64,000 nt of DNA from Larus michahellis (taxonomy: Eukaryota > Chordata > Aves > Charadriiformes > Laridae), in the NCBI RefSeq assembly GCF_964199755.1, contig NC_133896.1, positions 67,745,142-67,809,141 of the forward strand. Direction: 5' to 3'. Numbering within the stretch: position 1 is the first letter of the stretch; each line of letters opens with the position of its first letter. Below the pieces are notes generated by a model. The model made no database searches, was not told where the DNA came from, and saw only the letters and a program-made list of their open reading frames with translations. Positions 35,501 to 47,439 of the stretch are shown here, piece by piece. A program made the position numbers and the translations under genes.

Positions 35501-38500
35501 GAACTCAGTGGGTTTTGGTATGGGGTTGTGTTTTTTTTGGCTTGGAAGGGCAGAGGGTCTGCATGTGCTTAGAAATGGGGGGAGGTGTTCCTCCACAGAG
35601 TAGTAGCCTGAAAGTGGCATTCTTCTCTGCGTTACTTGCTTTAAACATCTTATATGTCTGGAGTCATGAACTTGGATTACTACAAATAAATACCCTGCCT
35701 AAAATAGGGAGAGAATATGTTACGAGACTTTTTAACAGCCAGTCCTATTGCCTTGAGGGATCCCAGAGACAGAATATGGCCAATAGTTTGAGGCGCCAGT
35801 TGAACTGTAGTAACATCTGTATTAGAAGACCAAGTCAGAAGATACTTGCTCTGTAGCACGGGCAAAACACTACCCTGTCTTGTTATTCTTGTTACATGGG
35901 CAAGCATCCAACTGAGCTGTGATTTCACACGATGATACAGTCTTAGATGGAAGAAAGCTTTCTCCTGCTTTAAGGATAGAGCTAACAACACCGATGTCCT
36001 GCCTTTACTATAGTGCAGAAAGTTAACTAAATTGTGCTTGGAATGCTACAGTGCCTGTGCTTCTTTGGACTCCATAGGTAAGCTCTCGAGGTGATTTCAC
36101 TGTCTCCAGCTAACCCTGGACAAAAGCTTTCCAAAGGGCCCGGCAAAAGACAATGTTATTTCTAGCTTGGTTTTTGTAGACTCTGTAGAACAGATGGCCA
36201 TAGAAAATAACCTTAGATTTAATGAACACAAGTCATTTTAGATTAAATTAAATGGAAGTATAAACTGATGCGTAATTAAGCTTGTGGATTTCAAAGAACA
36301 AACTCTGATAAACTAAAGGAGCCGGTTAGTAAACTCAGCCGAGGAACTCGAAGTGGAGGAGGTCTGGAACTTTTTCAAGTCAAAGATGCTAAAGCCATTA
36401 CAATTCCGCATGCCAAGCAAGAGGAAAAAGCTTGTAGGAAGAATATCCAGACCTCACTGAATGAATAACTACCACAGAGAAACTGTTAGGAATAGACCAA
36501 GAGCCTACTAAGAATGGAAAAAAAAAAAAAAGAACTGATAGCAAATAAATAACGAAAAGCTCTGTCTTAGAGGTCAAGAAGTGTAAAGATGAAGTGAGAA
36601 CAGTTAAAAAAAATCACGCTGAGTCAGACCTTGCAAAGGGTAGTAAAATAAACAATGAAAGTTTTTAACCTTTGCAAATTGGAGGAGGCTGTAGAAAGGA
36701 GGCTGCCACTCGATGGGGATGGGGCTGAGTCTAAAGACAGAGTAGTTTTTGTCCCCAAAGTAAACGAGTGCTTTACCTGGGGCCTCAAGTCAGACTGGGG
36801 GACGTTGCTCATGACGGGGGGGTACCGTGTGTCTGCTGCACAGTGGAGATGTCTTTTTCTGCCCTCGACACTTCTGCCTAGAGGAGGGCACCCTGTGGGA
36901 GCGAGGAAGGCATGAGGAGGCAGCAGATGTGTTCCAACAGGTAGAGGGTACTGACCTTTGGGGCTAGCAGACCTGGGATGGGTGGGATGGTGCAGGGGGC
37001 AGCTGGTGGAGGGGATTTGGGGATTGAGTTAAACAATTCAAATGGGAGTCAAGTGGCAGAAAAGGGTTGGAAGAACAAAGGGCTCTGGAGTAAATGAGGC
37101 TGGGGCTTTGGGATGGATTGAGTAGATGAAGATTTGGGGGTAGTGAGGAATGGAGATGCTGGGATCAGGAAAGGGGATGAATATGAAAGGATCTGGAGAT
37201 GAGACCCGGGATGGCTCTGAGATGGCATTGCTGTGGCTTCCAGGGTTGTCTGGTCTGGGTGATGGTTGGCCCGCAGGCAGCCTTTCCTCTTGGGTCTTAG
37301 AAGTATATTAGCATGGGAGCGAAGGAGAAAGGCTGGAAATTGAAATTATCACCACCAAGGTGGAAGCAAAAGTCAGGTAGCGTAAAGCTCTCAAGTCACA
37401 GGGAGTGGCCACTTTCTTTCCTGCCACTCTGAAAGAGCTGGCACCCGGCAGCACAGGCAATGTGACCTCAGCAGCATTAACAGGAGGACCTGGGGGAAAG
37501 GGTATCTCAGAAGAAGAGGCAAAATGGGAAATAATTTGAGAAGGATTTTTCAAAGATTGATCACACAATCATTTAGAACATCATCGATCTCCTAAGAGGC
37601 AAAATAGATATGATAGGTCTCATTTATCTGAGATTCTGCGAGACGTTTAGTGTATTTCCCACATGGGAAATGCTTGATTAAATTGGGAAAGAGAAGGAAA
37701 AATGCAGCAGCTATGAAATGGACAAGAAACTGGTTCAAGGAAAGATGTCGGTAAGTTGTGCGAAAGGACGTATCTTGATCTTAACAGAGCTTAATTAGCA
37801 GAATTCTTCAAAGACTTGCCTCAAGGCCAACACGTAGTATTTTTGTTTCTCAGCCTCAACACAAGAGTTAGGAATGGGCTGATGAAATTTGCTGGTGATG
37901 CAAAGGTGGCAGCTATTATGAATACAGAGGAGAATCTGAATTTTGTACAGCAGCTAATGACATCCAATAAAACAACATTAAGACCAACATTTGAGGTCTT
38001 GTATGAAAAACATTTCTGGTCATTAGGAAATGAGTAGAAAAGAATTGGTCACAGCAGACAGCTGCACATGACTGGAGATGTAATGTGGCTCGGAAGGCGG
38101 CAAATATCCTATAATGTACCAGGGAAAGTCTTTTCATAAAACATGGGGGAATACTAATGCCATTGTATTAAGCTGTCCTGAGGCCCCAAAATATTGTATG
38201 TTCTCATATTCCCAAGCAAAATGACCTCAGACTAGAAAAGGCTTGTTATGGCTGACCCAAGGGATAGGAATCTTTTCTTAAGAAAGTGAGCTAGAATAGC
38301 TTGCCATGTTTAGCCTAGCAAAGTGAAAGCTGAGAGAGGATATGACTGATGTCTCTGTTAGTGGGAGAAATAATAGGGACGGAAAAGTACTTTTAAAGCA
38401 AAAGGCCAATTTGGCACAATAGCAAATGGGCATAAAGTGAATTCATTTAGACTGGAAATTAGAAAAAGATATATTTTATCATCGGAATAGCGATCAGAAT

Positions 38501-41500
38501 AATGGTGGCTGAAAACCTAATTGCTTTTAAAAGGCACTCTATACATTTAAGGAAAATATTATTTGAAGCAGTGCCTACAATAGCAAGAGATCATACTTAA
38601 TAACCAAGGAGGTCCCATCTAGTCCTGCATTCCTAAACTTCTGAGATTCTGGTTTTGGAAGCAGGAAGGTGCACATGTAACTCCATACTCCCGAAAGTTG
38701 GTGCTGAAGGAAAGGAGTACAGAAGACACGGCATTGAGCACTGCGAAGTGGCCACCAGGTGCCATCCCACATACGGCCTTGCCCCACTTTCCCAGCCGGT
38801 GTTTCAGTTGATGTCTCCTGATTTCTAGGCAGGCTTTTGGTGTGTCCCCTCACTCAGTTTCTTGTGGGTGAGAAAGTTCTCCTTGAACTCTGAGGAGCTC
38901 TGGTGGCAGGAGAAAAGATTGTCCCTGCTCTCTGTGGTTCTCAGAAGGGGAGCTGAGAGGGACGAGAGGGAACCAGAGGTCTTTTATCTTTCAGGCAGTC
39001 CTGACCCCATCACCCCTTCACTCCACATCGTAGTCCTTGTGCTGGTGCCTCCTGGCTCTATTGCCCTTGTTTGTTTGTCTTTGGCTGTTATCTCAATATA
39101 TCCTTTCCTTCCATCTGTCTTTTTCTTCCAATTGGTCTCCATTACCCTCTCTTACTTGCCCCCCCCGTTCCTTATCTGTCGCCCTGTCTGGCGGACTGTG
39201 GCGGTCAGTCCTTCCATGCTGTTTACCCAGTCGGCATATGGCAGGCCTCAGTCATCAGTCACTCAAGCCAGTGCCAGGAGAGCCTGGAAGGGGGTCTGGC
39301 TAATTGACCACATAGGAATTCCCCATTAATTCCCTTCCCGTTTCCATTCTTGCAAGAAAAGAATTGGAAGAGAACTTGGGCTTATGGGAAGGGGCTTTAA
39401 GCCTTTCCATCAGAGGCATTTTCAACCTGTTTAAGTGGCATGGCCATCGATCAGACCCTGCCCTCAGAACTGCATGTGGGGTCTGTTATTCTTTACCTTG
39501 ACCCGAGCCCAGTCAGAGAGGAATTCTCCAATTTCCTCTGCTTTCTTCCCGTTGGGGCAGCAAAGGAGGAGAGCGGGAGAGCCATGTAGCGGCTGAAGCT
39601 ATGGTTACCTCCACGGGATGTTGATAGTGGGAGCCACGGGGGGCTGAGTGGTGCCATGCTTACCTGTGATAATTGGTAGCATTCGCGTTCCCCACCACAG
39701 CTACTACCCACATGGGCCAGATGTTTTGAGCATCAGTTGCTTAAAGCCAAGTCGGAGTGAACTCAGTCCCATGACATTAACTGAGAGGGATCGAGTTGCA
39801 GTGTTTTTCTAAAGGAACAAAGCACAGGATTAGGAAGAATCATAATACTTTATAAAAACACATGCAAGGGCAAGGGAGGCATGAGTGGCCTGGGATTTGA
39901 CAGAACCATAACCAAAAAGTGCTAACACAAGCTTATAACAAGCAGGCTGACAATGCAGTGAGGATATAGTACGTGTCTGGGGCTCGGGAAATTCAGCTGT
40001 AGCTCTGTCTGGTTATAGTACAGCAGGAATCCTTAAGTAACGGTGTGGTTGGTCCTCTGCAGTTGTAGTTCCATCCAAGACAAGTGCTTAACTCCCAGCC
40101 TGTAGCTGTTACATTGCACCGTGAGGGGTTGCCTCAGTAAATTGATCTCTGAGGAGCAGAACTAAAGCTTCTCTGTTTTAAGGACTCACTCCATTGACTT
40201 TCTTGGGAGCTGGATCGGCCTCCATGTGATTTAGCCATTAAGCCAAATTGAATCTTCACTAGCTGTCAGAAGCACTAGATGTTAGTTAGACCAGGAGCAA
40301 CCAGTTGTTGTAGGAGAACTCTGACCTCTTGCTACTGGTCCAGAACGTAGTCGTAGGCAGCAGGTTTTGCTTGCGGTATGCTCAATTGCCTTAATCACCT
40401 ACTCCTTGGCAAGCGAATGCAGAGAGCTGGGAAGCTTTCTTCTGCGTCGGTGAGTGAGGCAGAAAAGAAACCTCAGTGTTTGGCTATTTTATTCAGTAGA
40501 AAACCTGGCGGGAAGACATATCGCCTCCTCCTTCAGAACACCCTAGTATTTTTTCCTCATGTTCCTTGATCTCCCCCACCAGATACAGCTGGTGGTGATT
40601 TTGCAGCTAATGCCAAACAGCTCTGCTTGGCAGGTGGGATCTGGCAGAGGCACTGCCCTGCAAATGTGCAGGACACAGGATGGTCGTGGGAGAGCAGATG
40701 TGAGAGCTTGAGGAGCAAGGGCCAAGGGGCGGTAAGTGGCTGTAAGACAGTCTAGCTCTGATGGCATGGGGTTGTCGGCTCTTTGCTCTGCAAACTTTGT
40801 CAGTGCCTGTGGGTGCTGGCGGGATCCCACATAATTAGCGGTTTTGTACCTGTCTCTGAAATTCATGGAAAGAGCAAACCCCACCTGTGTTTCAGTTTCT
40901 TTTCCTAGGCTTTGAGCTTTGTTATTCTAGAATATTTTTCGATATTCCTCTCTCCTCCCAGCTAGTGCAGGGAGGAGGAAGAGTGACGACCGGTTTCCTT
41001 TACACCCCATTCTTGCTCTGCTGAGGGTTTAACACTCGCTGGCCTGAATTTTCAAGACTATTTGTTTAAGTTTTGATTTCCCAACTTGCAGCAGGTGATG
41101 CTTCATATTTCAGGGGTATGATACATCTACAGCTCCTGCAGGCTCCCGAAAACGTAGCTGAGAGTATGTCGGAAAAGAAAGCCCCGAAAGCTTGCCTTTG
41201 CTGTTTAAAACATAGGCCTTTCTGCCTGGCGAGAGCCCTCTTCGTGTAGGGAAGTATCTGGACAGAAGATGGCGCAGGTTGGCAGTTAGGGCTTGCAGCT
41301 CAGCCCTTGCTCTTCGAGGAGGACGCCTGGTTAACACCTCGAGCGGAGGTGGACAGCCTTCTCACCACCACCACCAACGCCGGCTTGCTCCTCTCTGGAA
41401 AGCGATGCCCGGCTCCGGACACTGCCCCTGAACGAGCTCCTCTCGGCAGGGGCGGAGGGAAAGGGTGTGGGTCCGTGGATTTATTTCAAAAGGATGCAGA

Positions 41501-42416
41501 TGTATCCCTGCAAGCGATAGCCTCGGTTCCTGGTGCGGGTGTTAGGAAATGGGCAGGTTCCCAGGTGTTCCCTCGTTACAGCTCTGAGGGGAAAAACATG
41601 GAATAGCACACTGAGACTGGGGGAATTTCCAGAGCCCACAGGGATGGGACTGTTCCCCTTCTTTCTTGCTCCTGACCCTGCCATCAAGTCAGAAATCTGC
41701 CGGGGGAAAAGAAGGTGGGGTGGAGAAGTCACGTTTGGAGGCAACGTGACCAGAAATAGACGCATTTAGGGAACAAGAACACAACAGTCGCAACAGGAGG
41801 AAGAGGAGACTTTTGTCTCTTCTGAAGGACGAAACAAGAGAAATTGGGGGATAATCAAAGCGGTTATGAAGACGCGATGAATTTGTGGTAATTAAGCCAG
41901 CTGCCAGTGCAGCAAGAATAATTGCAGCTCTGTCTGATTGCCTTTCTTTCCCCGCAGGCTGTGTACAAGCTGGCGGACGTGGCCTGCAAGTGCCACGGCG
42001 TGTCGGGCTCCTGCAGCCTGAAGACCTGCTGGCTGCAGCTGGCTGACTTCCGCAAGGTGGGCGACCTGCTGAAGGAGAAGTATGACAGCGCTGCCGCCAT
42101 GAGGATCAGCCGCAAGGGCAAGCTGGAGCTAGTGAACAACCGTTTCAACATGCCGACGCAAGAGGACCTGGTCTATGTCGACCCCAGCCCGGACTACTGC
42201 CTGCGCAATGAGACCACCGGCTCGCTGGGCACGCAGGGCCGCCTGTGCAACAAGACCTCGGAGGGCATGGATGGGTGCGAGCTGATGTGCTGTGGCCGGG
42301 GTTACGACCAGTTCAAGAGTGTCCAGGTGGAGCGCTGCCACTGCAAGTTCCATTGGTGCTGTTACGTCAAGTGTAAAAAGTGCACAGAGATCGTCGACCA
42401 GTACGTCTGTAAATGA
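26439..42416 (+). CDS. WNT5B: WNT5B, secreted Wnt ligand (four coding exons)
   Basis: Joining 26439-26518, 27252-27499, 33660-33952 and 41958-42416 gives 359 codons plus TGA, the length of human WNT5B. All junctions are GT/AG and keep frame. Residues 1-24 are a signal peptide ([10 protein letters not shown] core); the mature start ANSWW is typical of the Wnt5 group. The lipid-bearing thumb motif [10 protein letters not shown] is at 217-226, with Ser223 the expected palmitoleate site. N-glycosylation sequons are at Asn93, Asn99, Asn291 and Asn305. The C-terminal cysteine-rich finger ends [11 protein letters not shown]. The protein is made in the ER, acylated by Porcupine, carried by Wntless, and signals through Frizzled and ROR receptors, mainly by beta-catenin-independent routes. 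WNT5B rather than WNT5A is chosen from sequence detail (for example GEGA near 73 and the exon 4 wording) and from FBXL14 as neighbour. No frame damage is seen. Confidence 0.97.
27252..27499 (+). CDS. WNT5B: WNT5B coding exon 2
   Basis: Acceptor CATCCTAG at 27244-27251; donor G|GTAGGA at 27500. Codes Trp27 to the first base of Gly110, including the highly conserved [17 protein letters not shown] segment and both sequons around WNCST. The intron before it is only about 0.73 kb. Confidence 0.95.
27500..33659 (+). other. WNT5B: WNT5B intron 2
   Basis: 6.16 kb. Contains a 12-base C run at 28761-28772, a CA-type repeat around 28170-28202, and a small CpG island at 30780-31050. No recognisable coding exon, RNA gene or repeat element is seen; frames on both strands are short. 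Confidence 0.85.
30780..31050. promoter_or_regulatory. WNT5B: Small CpG island inside WNT5B intron 2
   Basis: An isolated GC-rich, CpG-dense patch of about 270 bases in otherwise AT-leaning intron. It carries a perfect 16-base tandem duplication, GAGCATCCCGGGGACC G, at about 30954-30987. It could be an internal promoter or a methylation-controlled element; transcription from it is not shown. Confidence 0.5.
33660..33952 (+). CDS. WNT5B: WNT5B coding exon 3
   Basis: Acceptor TCTCTCTCACAG ends at 33659; donor AGG|GTAAGA at 33953. Codes Gly110 to Arg207, including [38 protein letters not shown] and the [10 protein letters not shown] end that is nearly invariant in Wnt5 proteins. Confidence 0.97.
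33953..41957 (+). other. WNT5B: WNT5B intron 3
   Basis: 8.0 kb. The middle holds an old broken CR1 LINE (36300-38620). The part around 34610-34950 has phrases like those of an old LINE 3' region in antisense (ACCCTTTCCAGTTTTCCCAT) but is too decayed to name. A short CpG-richer patch lies at 41300-41470. No extra exon is seen. Confidence 0.8.
36300..38620 (+). repeat. Ancient CR1 LINE in pieces, plus orientation
   Basis: The clearest part is 37830-38520. It has GGGCTGATGAAATTTGCTGG, GCACATGACTGGAGATGTAA, then the CCATTGTATTAAGCTGTCCT region, TAGCCTAGCAAAGTGAAAGC and the TTTAGACTGGAAATTAGAAA segment, in the order of the CR1 second frame and 3' region. The 36300-36830 part resembles the more 5' portion (AAGAATGGAAA.., GCAAAGGGTAGTAAAATAA). 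A G-rich insert of other origin lies at about 36930-37290. Many stops and gaps; it is a relic. Confidence 0.75.
41958..42416 (+). CDS. WNT5B: WNT5B coding exon 4 (C-terminal)
   Basis: Acceptor TTTCTTTCCCCGCAG ends at 41957. Codes residues 208-359: the palmitoleate-site loop (CHGVSGSC), the long linker with [13 protein letters not shown], and the cysteine-rich C-terminal domain with [10 protein letters not shown] and CHCKFHWCC. Strong G/C at third codon positions, unlike the surrounding AT-rich DNA. Confidence 0.98.
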   Translation, partial: AVYKLADVACKCHGVSGSCSLKTCWLQLADFRKVGDLLKEKYDSAAAMRISRKGKLELVNNRFNMPTQEDLVYVDPSPDYCLRNETTGSLGTQGRLCNKTSEGMDGCELMCCGRGYDQFKSVQVERCHCKFHWCCYVKCKKCTEIVDQYVCK

Positions 42417-43690
42417 AATGAGCCACCAAAGCGACAAATCTATATTATATAAATCTATATAAATATATTTTATATTTGTATAAATAAACAGATGATGATA
42501 ATAATTAAAGAAGCTTATTTAAGAGACATTTTGGGTTTTGAAATTTCCCCCCTCAGGCTGGCTGGTTTGCCATTACCTGCAGTTCTGCTGGGGAGTTTGT
42601 CTTGTTGGTGCATCTCCCCTTGGATGTTTCGGTCAGGGTGAAGAGGCTGAGGAAGTGCTGACAAATTGAACTCCCCCCAGCACACAAGCACATACCATTT
42701 CATTACAGAAACAAAGCCAGCGAGAAGAAGAGTGGCTTCTTTCTGCTCTCTCAGCGGTAACTCTCGGCATTTTGCATAGTTATCGCACATCTGAAATTAC
42801 AGCCAGGTGTGGGTGAATCCTAATTATCTTGAGTTTCAAACCCTGCCACCCCACTGAACCCACTGGAAAATTTGGAACCAATTCTTGATCCCTCTGAAGG
42901 GCTTTGTCACGTTAGAGGGAAGGTTAGCCAAGGCTCCTTTACAAGAATATGGCTTAAAATCCAGAGTGCTGTAAACCATTCCTGGACGCTGCACAGACCC
43001 ACAATGTGGTGGAGGAAGGTTTACAGCCTGCTGTTGTGAGGAAGGAAGGTGCGACCTGTGGCTGACCTGACCAGTGCGCAGCCTGGGAACGCCCAAGAAG
43101 CCAGCACCTAGCTCTTCTGTACCGCCTGGGCAAAGGGGAAGTCTGTCCAGCTCAGATTACAGGGATGAGGGAGATTTTATTATTTTTTTTCCCCTTTAAT
43201 CCCATGTTGAAAATTAATTCGTCAATATAGAGGAGAAGCTGCTGGTGCCCAGGGATGTTCGGAAAAGTGATATACTTCATATTTTGTCAGTAGAAAGGAG
43301 CATTGCAGGCACACACGTGCACATGACTGCATAAGCACTCCTCAGGCCGCTGCCGATTTTCCTCTTTGAAGTGGATGCAGGTGGTCACCTTGTTCAGCTC
43401 TATTAAATCCTCCTCACCACCATCCCAGATGTATAGTTGCTCTTTAACATTAAACACCCCTCAATGACATTTCTTTCCCTCTGTTGCTTGTGTATGTGTG
43501 TGGTTTTGTTTCATTCTTTTGGTGGGGTGTCTTTTATTTTGCTGCTCTGTATTTCAGACTCCAGGGGCCATGCTCTTCACCAGCAATAGGCGAACCACAG
43601 ATACGTTTGCTCCGAGAATGAGGGCGTATGTTCACTGATGGAAGTATTTTCTGTGTTTTTCATTGATAATAAAAGAGTATAATAAAATCG
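42417..43690 (+). other. WNT5B: WNT5B 3' UTR with two polyadenylation options
   Basis: Right after the stop comes a very AT-rich run with AATAAA at 42483-42488. A second pair, AATAAA at 43668-43673 and 43681-43686, would give a 3' UTR of about 1.25 kb. A GT-rich stretch (TTGTGTATGTGTGTGG) is at about 43488-43503. Which site is used cannot be told from sequence. Confidence 0.55.
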
Positions 43691-43699
43691 TACTACTAG

Positions 43700-46600
43700 G
43701 GTAGAAGGCATTACCAAAGTCTGCTAATCAGTCTTACCACGTTGGAATTTTAGTAGAATCCAGTTCATAAAGCAGGGAACAAATGCTGTTCCTAGCACAA
43801 GACATTTCCTGTGCCTCTCAGCGTCTGCAGAGTTCATTTGCAGTCAGAACAATCAAGAGAAGCCAGTCCCCAAAATACAAGGGTTTGCTAATATACATCC
43901 TCTTTGTTGCTGACATTCCAATGGTGGTGGTTTTTTTTACTGTAAATTTTAAAATGCGCAAAATATGCCAATAAGCAAAGAGCCAGTCATGAAGATTATT
44001 ATTTTTATATTAAAACTCTGTTTCTTATAAAGCATTGCAGTTTTACGGATTCCACCATTTCAACCACCAGAGAAGAATTTATATGTACCTTTCATACTTC
44101 AAATATTTGAGGACTCCAGAAAAGCACAGGGAAGAAAAATTATGTTTAATAATTAGGAGCTGTTGTTTTTTTAAACCAGTGTGTCCAGTTTTTATTTTAT
44201 TTTTTTTAATCCAACAGGCAATATATTTGCTGGCATCCCAGAATGCAGTTTCTTGGAATATAAACAGTGGCCTAGATTTATTTTATTATATAAAATCCAA
44301 AGCCAGTGGTATTGTAATTCAAAGTAACGGAAATAGTTTTCCATGCATGGAAAAAATGTGAGTGCAACGGTCTGATCCAACTCCCATTAAACTTCAGTGG
44401 GAGCTGGACTGAGCCCAAGATCGGATCAAATGTGTGAGCTATTCACTCCTGGGATACTATACGTTTCTAGCCCAGTAATAAAACTTACTCTACCTTGGAT
44501 ACTTCTAAAAAAGACCTTTCCTCCCACCACCATCACCTCTTGTTCTTGTCCATCCTTATTGCGTCAGTGCTTAAAGGTGTCAGCTATTTATATATGACAC
44601 CCTCGGGCATTGTTAATGTGTCTAATAATTCCGAATGATTTCATTTGGCCTTCCCGATAAAGACCACACGTTTAAGGGAGTCGCAACTCCCCTTGCAGTT
44701 TGGCACCACAATTAATTTTGTGGGTGTAAACAACATCGGGAGTGGAAAAGTTGGCATTGTTAGGGCTAGTATTCATCTGGGTGTCCTGGATATGTCCTCC
44801 TTTTTCCACCTAAAATTTTGTCTGGATGGAAAAAAGATGATTTTTGGCCTTTTGTCCCCACACTCTCGACCTCTGGCAGCCTGGTTGGAGCCAGCACTTC
44901 CTATTGGACTGGGACCATATAGCGGTAGGGGAGAAGTGACCATTGGATTTCTTTCCTCCTCCTCCCCCCATCTCCACCTCCTTTTTACAAGACCTAGGTT
45001 TCAGTCGTCTTGACTTTCTGGGAGTTTTGTATGCAAAAACTTGATCCCGCTAAACTCTAGCTTAAAACTTAATTTCTATGGCGCCCACACATAAAAGAAC
45101 CTCCTTAGGGTGGTAATAAGTACAAAATAAGAGCACAGCCAGTTTGGTTTGATACAGAGCCAAAGAAAGTCCAACAGAAAGTTGTAGCAGAACTGCTTCT
45201 TTACCATGGAAGTTAAAAAGTGGTGGATTCTAAGTTGTGCCTTGTTCGATGCACAAAGTGGTAGAGGGATGTGGGGGTGGGGAGCTGAGCTTGATTCTGA
45301 GCTCTCTGCCGATTATCTGCTTTGTAATCTTCAACAAGTTACTTAATTTCTTTGCATTTTAGCCTCCTGTATAAAATGAGGAGCGGGATACCTCCCTTTT
45401 TCGGTAAAGCTCTGAGAAATACGGCTGAAAAAAAATGTAATTGAAGGCCTACCCTCTACGCTTATTAACTCTGGCAGGCAGACAGCTGTATCCCCATTAT
45501 GCAGGGGACACGCTCAATTCGGGACAAAGAGGCTCAGTGGCATCTCGGCGGGTCAGATGCTCGGAGGTGGTTGCTGGGGGGCTCAGCGGGAGCCTCAGAG
45601 AGTCTGTTGCAGCAAAGCCCTGCTCCGGCACAAGGCTGGAGGGAAGACCGTCCTCTAAAAGAGAGGTGAACTCGGGGTTTGTTTATTTATGGGTATTGAA
45701 TATCTGGTAGCAAGAGTGAGGCTTAGGGAGGTTAGCCTGGTTTCTGAATCAAATACCTGCCTGCTTAAATTCTGTTTGCAGTTTTGTGTGGATAAGATAT
45801 TCACACAATACGCTATTATATAGTGTGTGCTGGTAACTGGCTGACACATTCCAACCCTGAAGTCGCTGCACTTCAAGCTTGATAGAAATGACCACCCGTA
45901 AGTCATGTAAAACTAAAATATTTTGGAGTTAAAGGCACTATGCAAATATACGGTTATTGCAAGGCAGTGAACATCAGCTCCTAAACGGAGCAGAACAGGA
46001 TGCAAATCTGTCATCATTTTCCAACTGGCTAGTAATACATAAGTTATAACGTGAATGAATGAGGCCTTAGTATGTTCTGCTGCAAAGTAAGCTAAGCAAT
46101 AGCTGATCCCAGAACAAACAGAAACTTTCATTTGATATTAATTATGGTAAAAAGATAGTGGCAGGGTTGGGAGAAAATTTAAATGAACTTTTTAACACCG
46201 CTGGACTCCAGGCCATTTGCATCGTTTGGAGGCTCCCGTTCTTCGTCCCCAGAAAGTCTGTGCCTACCCAGAGCTCAATGTAACGGAGAGGCTGCCAGCT
46301 TTTGCAATTCAGGAAACAGCCGAGTTGAACCCAGACACGCGGCGTGAGCATAACCTACACTTTCTGTATGGACCCAAGTTTTGTAGCCCTGACAAAGCAC
46401 AAATGAAGCAGACCTTGTTAAGTCATATAAAATCAAACATGCAAGGGTCTCACTCTGCTCACTTGACCGTGTCCAGGGAAAAGCCTAGTAGGCTTAAATT
46501 ACGCTGTGGGAGCAATTCCTAATCACCTGTGGCTACGGAAATATAGACAGTATTTTCATCAGCTGACACAGACACAGAACATCCCAAGGAGACCTTGGGA

Positions 46601-47115
46601 AATACCTTCCAGCAACTAAGAGGCATTTCTCAAGTGTCTGTCACAAGGTTTTCCAGAGCCTACTGCTTATATAGTCATTCACTTTCAATTAGCTTTTGTT
46701 TAACTACATTTCAGGTTAAATAGATTGTAGAAGACGATCTATGAAATCGAGTTCACTGAATGGCAGGCTCTGAAGGAACTGTTGTATGACAGACAGTGAG
46801 CTGATATGAACGTAATATTGGATTCCTCTTCTCCTCAAAGGTAAACTCTGGCTATGCCTAACCCATGGGACCCAGAGATGCATCACGTCTCCTCGGTCCA
46901 GACATGTATCCTGGCCATACCCTGACTCCCTGCCAAGGCAGTGCAGGCACCAATACACCATGTGCCAAGGCTGATGGATGCAGAGACCATCGAGTAGGTA
47001 GCCTGCCCCAGCTCCAGCTCCAGTGCAGATAGCTGGTGGCTTTGGGACTGGGCCATATCTTGAGCATACCAACTCTGAAGTCTAAATATAACCAGCGTTA
47101 AAGACAAGCAAAACA
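43700..47115. other. Intergenic DNA between WNT5B and the next promoter
   Basis: No gene recognised. Two fragments resembling MIR-type SINEs lie at 45290-45560. The rest is AT-leaning, with short frames only. The minus-strand frame of 118 codons at 46716-47072 has no family look. Confidence 0.5.
45290..45560. repeat. Two old MIR-like SINE fragments facing each other
   Basis: 45310-45400 reads like the MIR core in plus orientation: TTCAACAAGTTACTTAATTT, then TTTAGCCTCCTGTATAAAAT with GAGG. 45490-45535 reads like the opposite strand of the same core (TATCCCCATTATGCAGGGG, then AAAGAGGCTCAG). Both are strongly diverged. Confidence 0.45.
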
Positions 47116-47116
47116 G

Positions 47117-47404
47117 ATCATAGAATCATAGGGTTGGAAGGGACCTCTGGAGATCATCTAGTCCAACCCCCCTGCCAGAGCAGGGACATCTTAGAGCGGG
47201 TTGCACAGGAACGCATCCAGGTGGGTTTTGAATGTCTCCAGAGATGGAGACTCCACCACCTCTCTGGGCAGCCTGTTCCAGTGCTTTGCCACCCTCAGAC
47301 TAAAGAAGTTCCTCCTTATGTTTAGGTGGAACTTCCTGTGCTCAAGTTTGTGCCTGTTACCTCTTGCCCTGTTGCTGGCCACCACTGAAAAGAGCCTGGC
47401 CAAC
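47117..47404 (-). repeat. CR1 LINE, 3' end, minus orientation
   Basis: Begins CATAGAATCATAGGGTTGGA, then GGGACCTCTGGAGATCATCT and so on through the CACTGAAAAGAGCCTGGCC of the CR1 3' region, on the reverse strand. Moderate divergence from the copy at 15733, so a different subfamily. Its 5' edge at 47404 runs into an inverted copy of its own last bases (47405-47430). Confidence 0.93.
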
Positions 47405-47417
47405 AGGCTCTTTTCAG
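47385..47417. repeat. Perfect 13-bp fold-back at the CR1 5' edge
   Basis: CTGAAAAGAGCCT at 47385-47397 is followed after a 7-base loop by its exact complement AGGCTCTTTTCAG at 47405-47417. The second arm is not expected in CR1; it is an inverted copy, continuing less exactly to the GTGGCC near 47430. Confidence 0.9.
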
Positions 47418-47439
47418 ATTCCGTGGCCAACAGGACATG

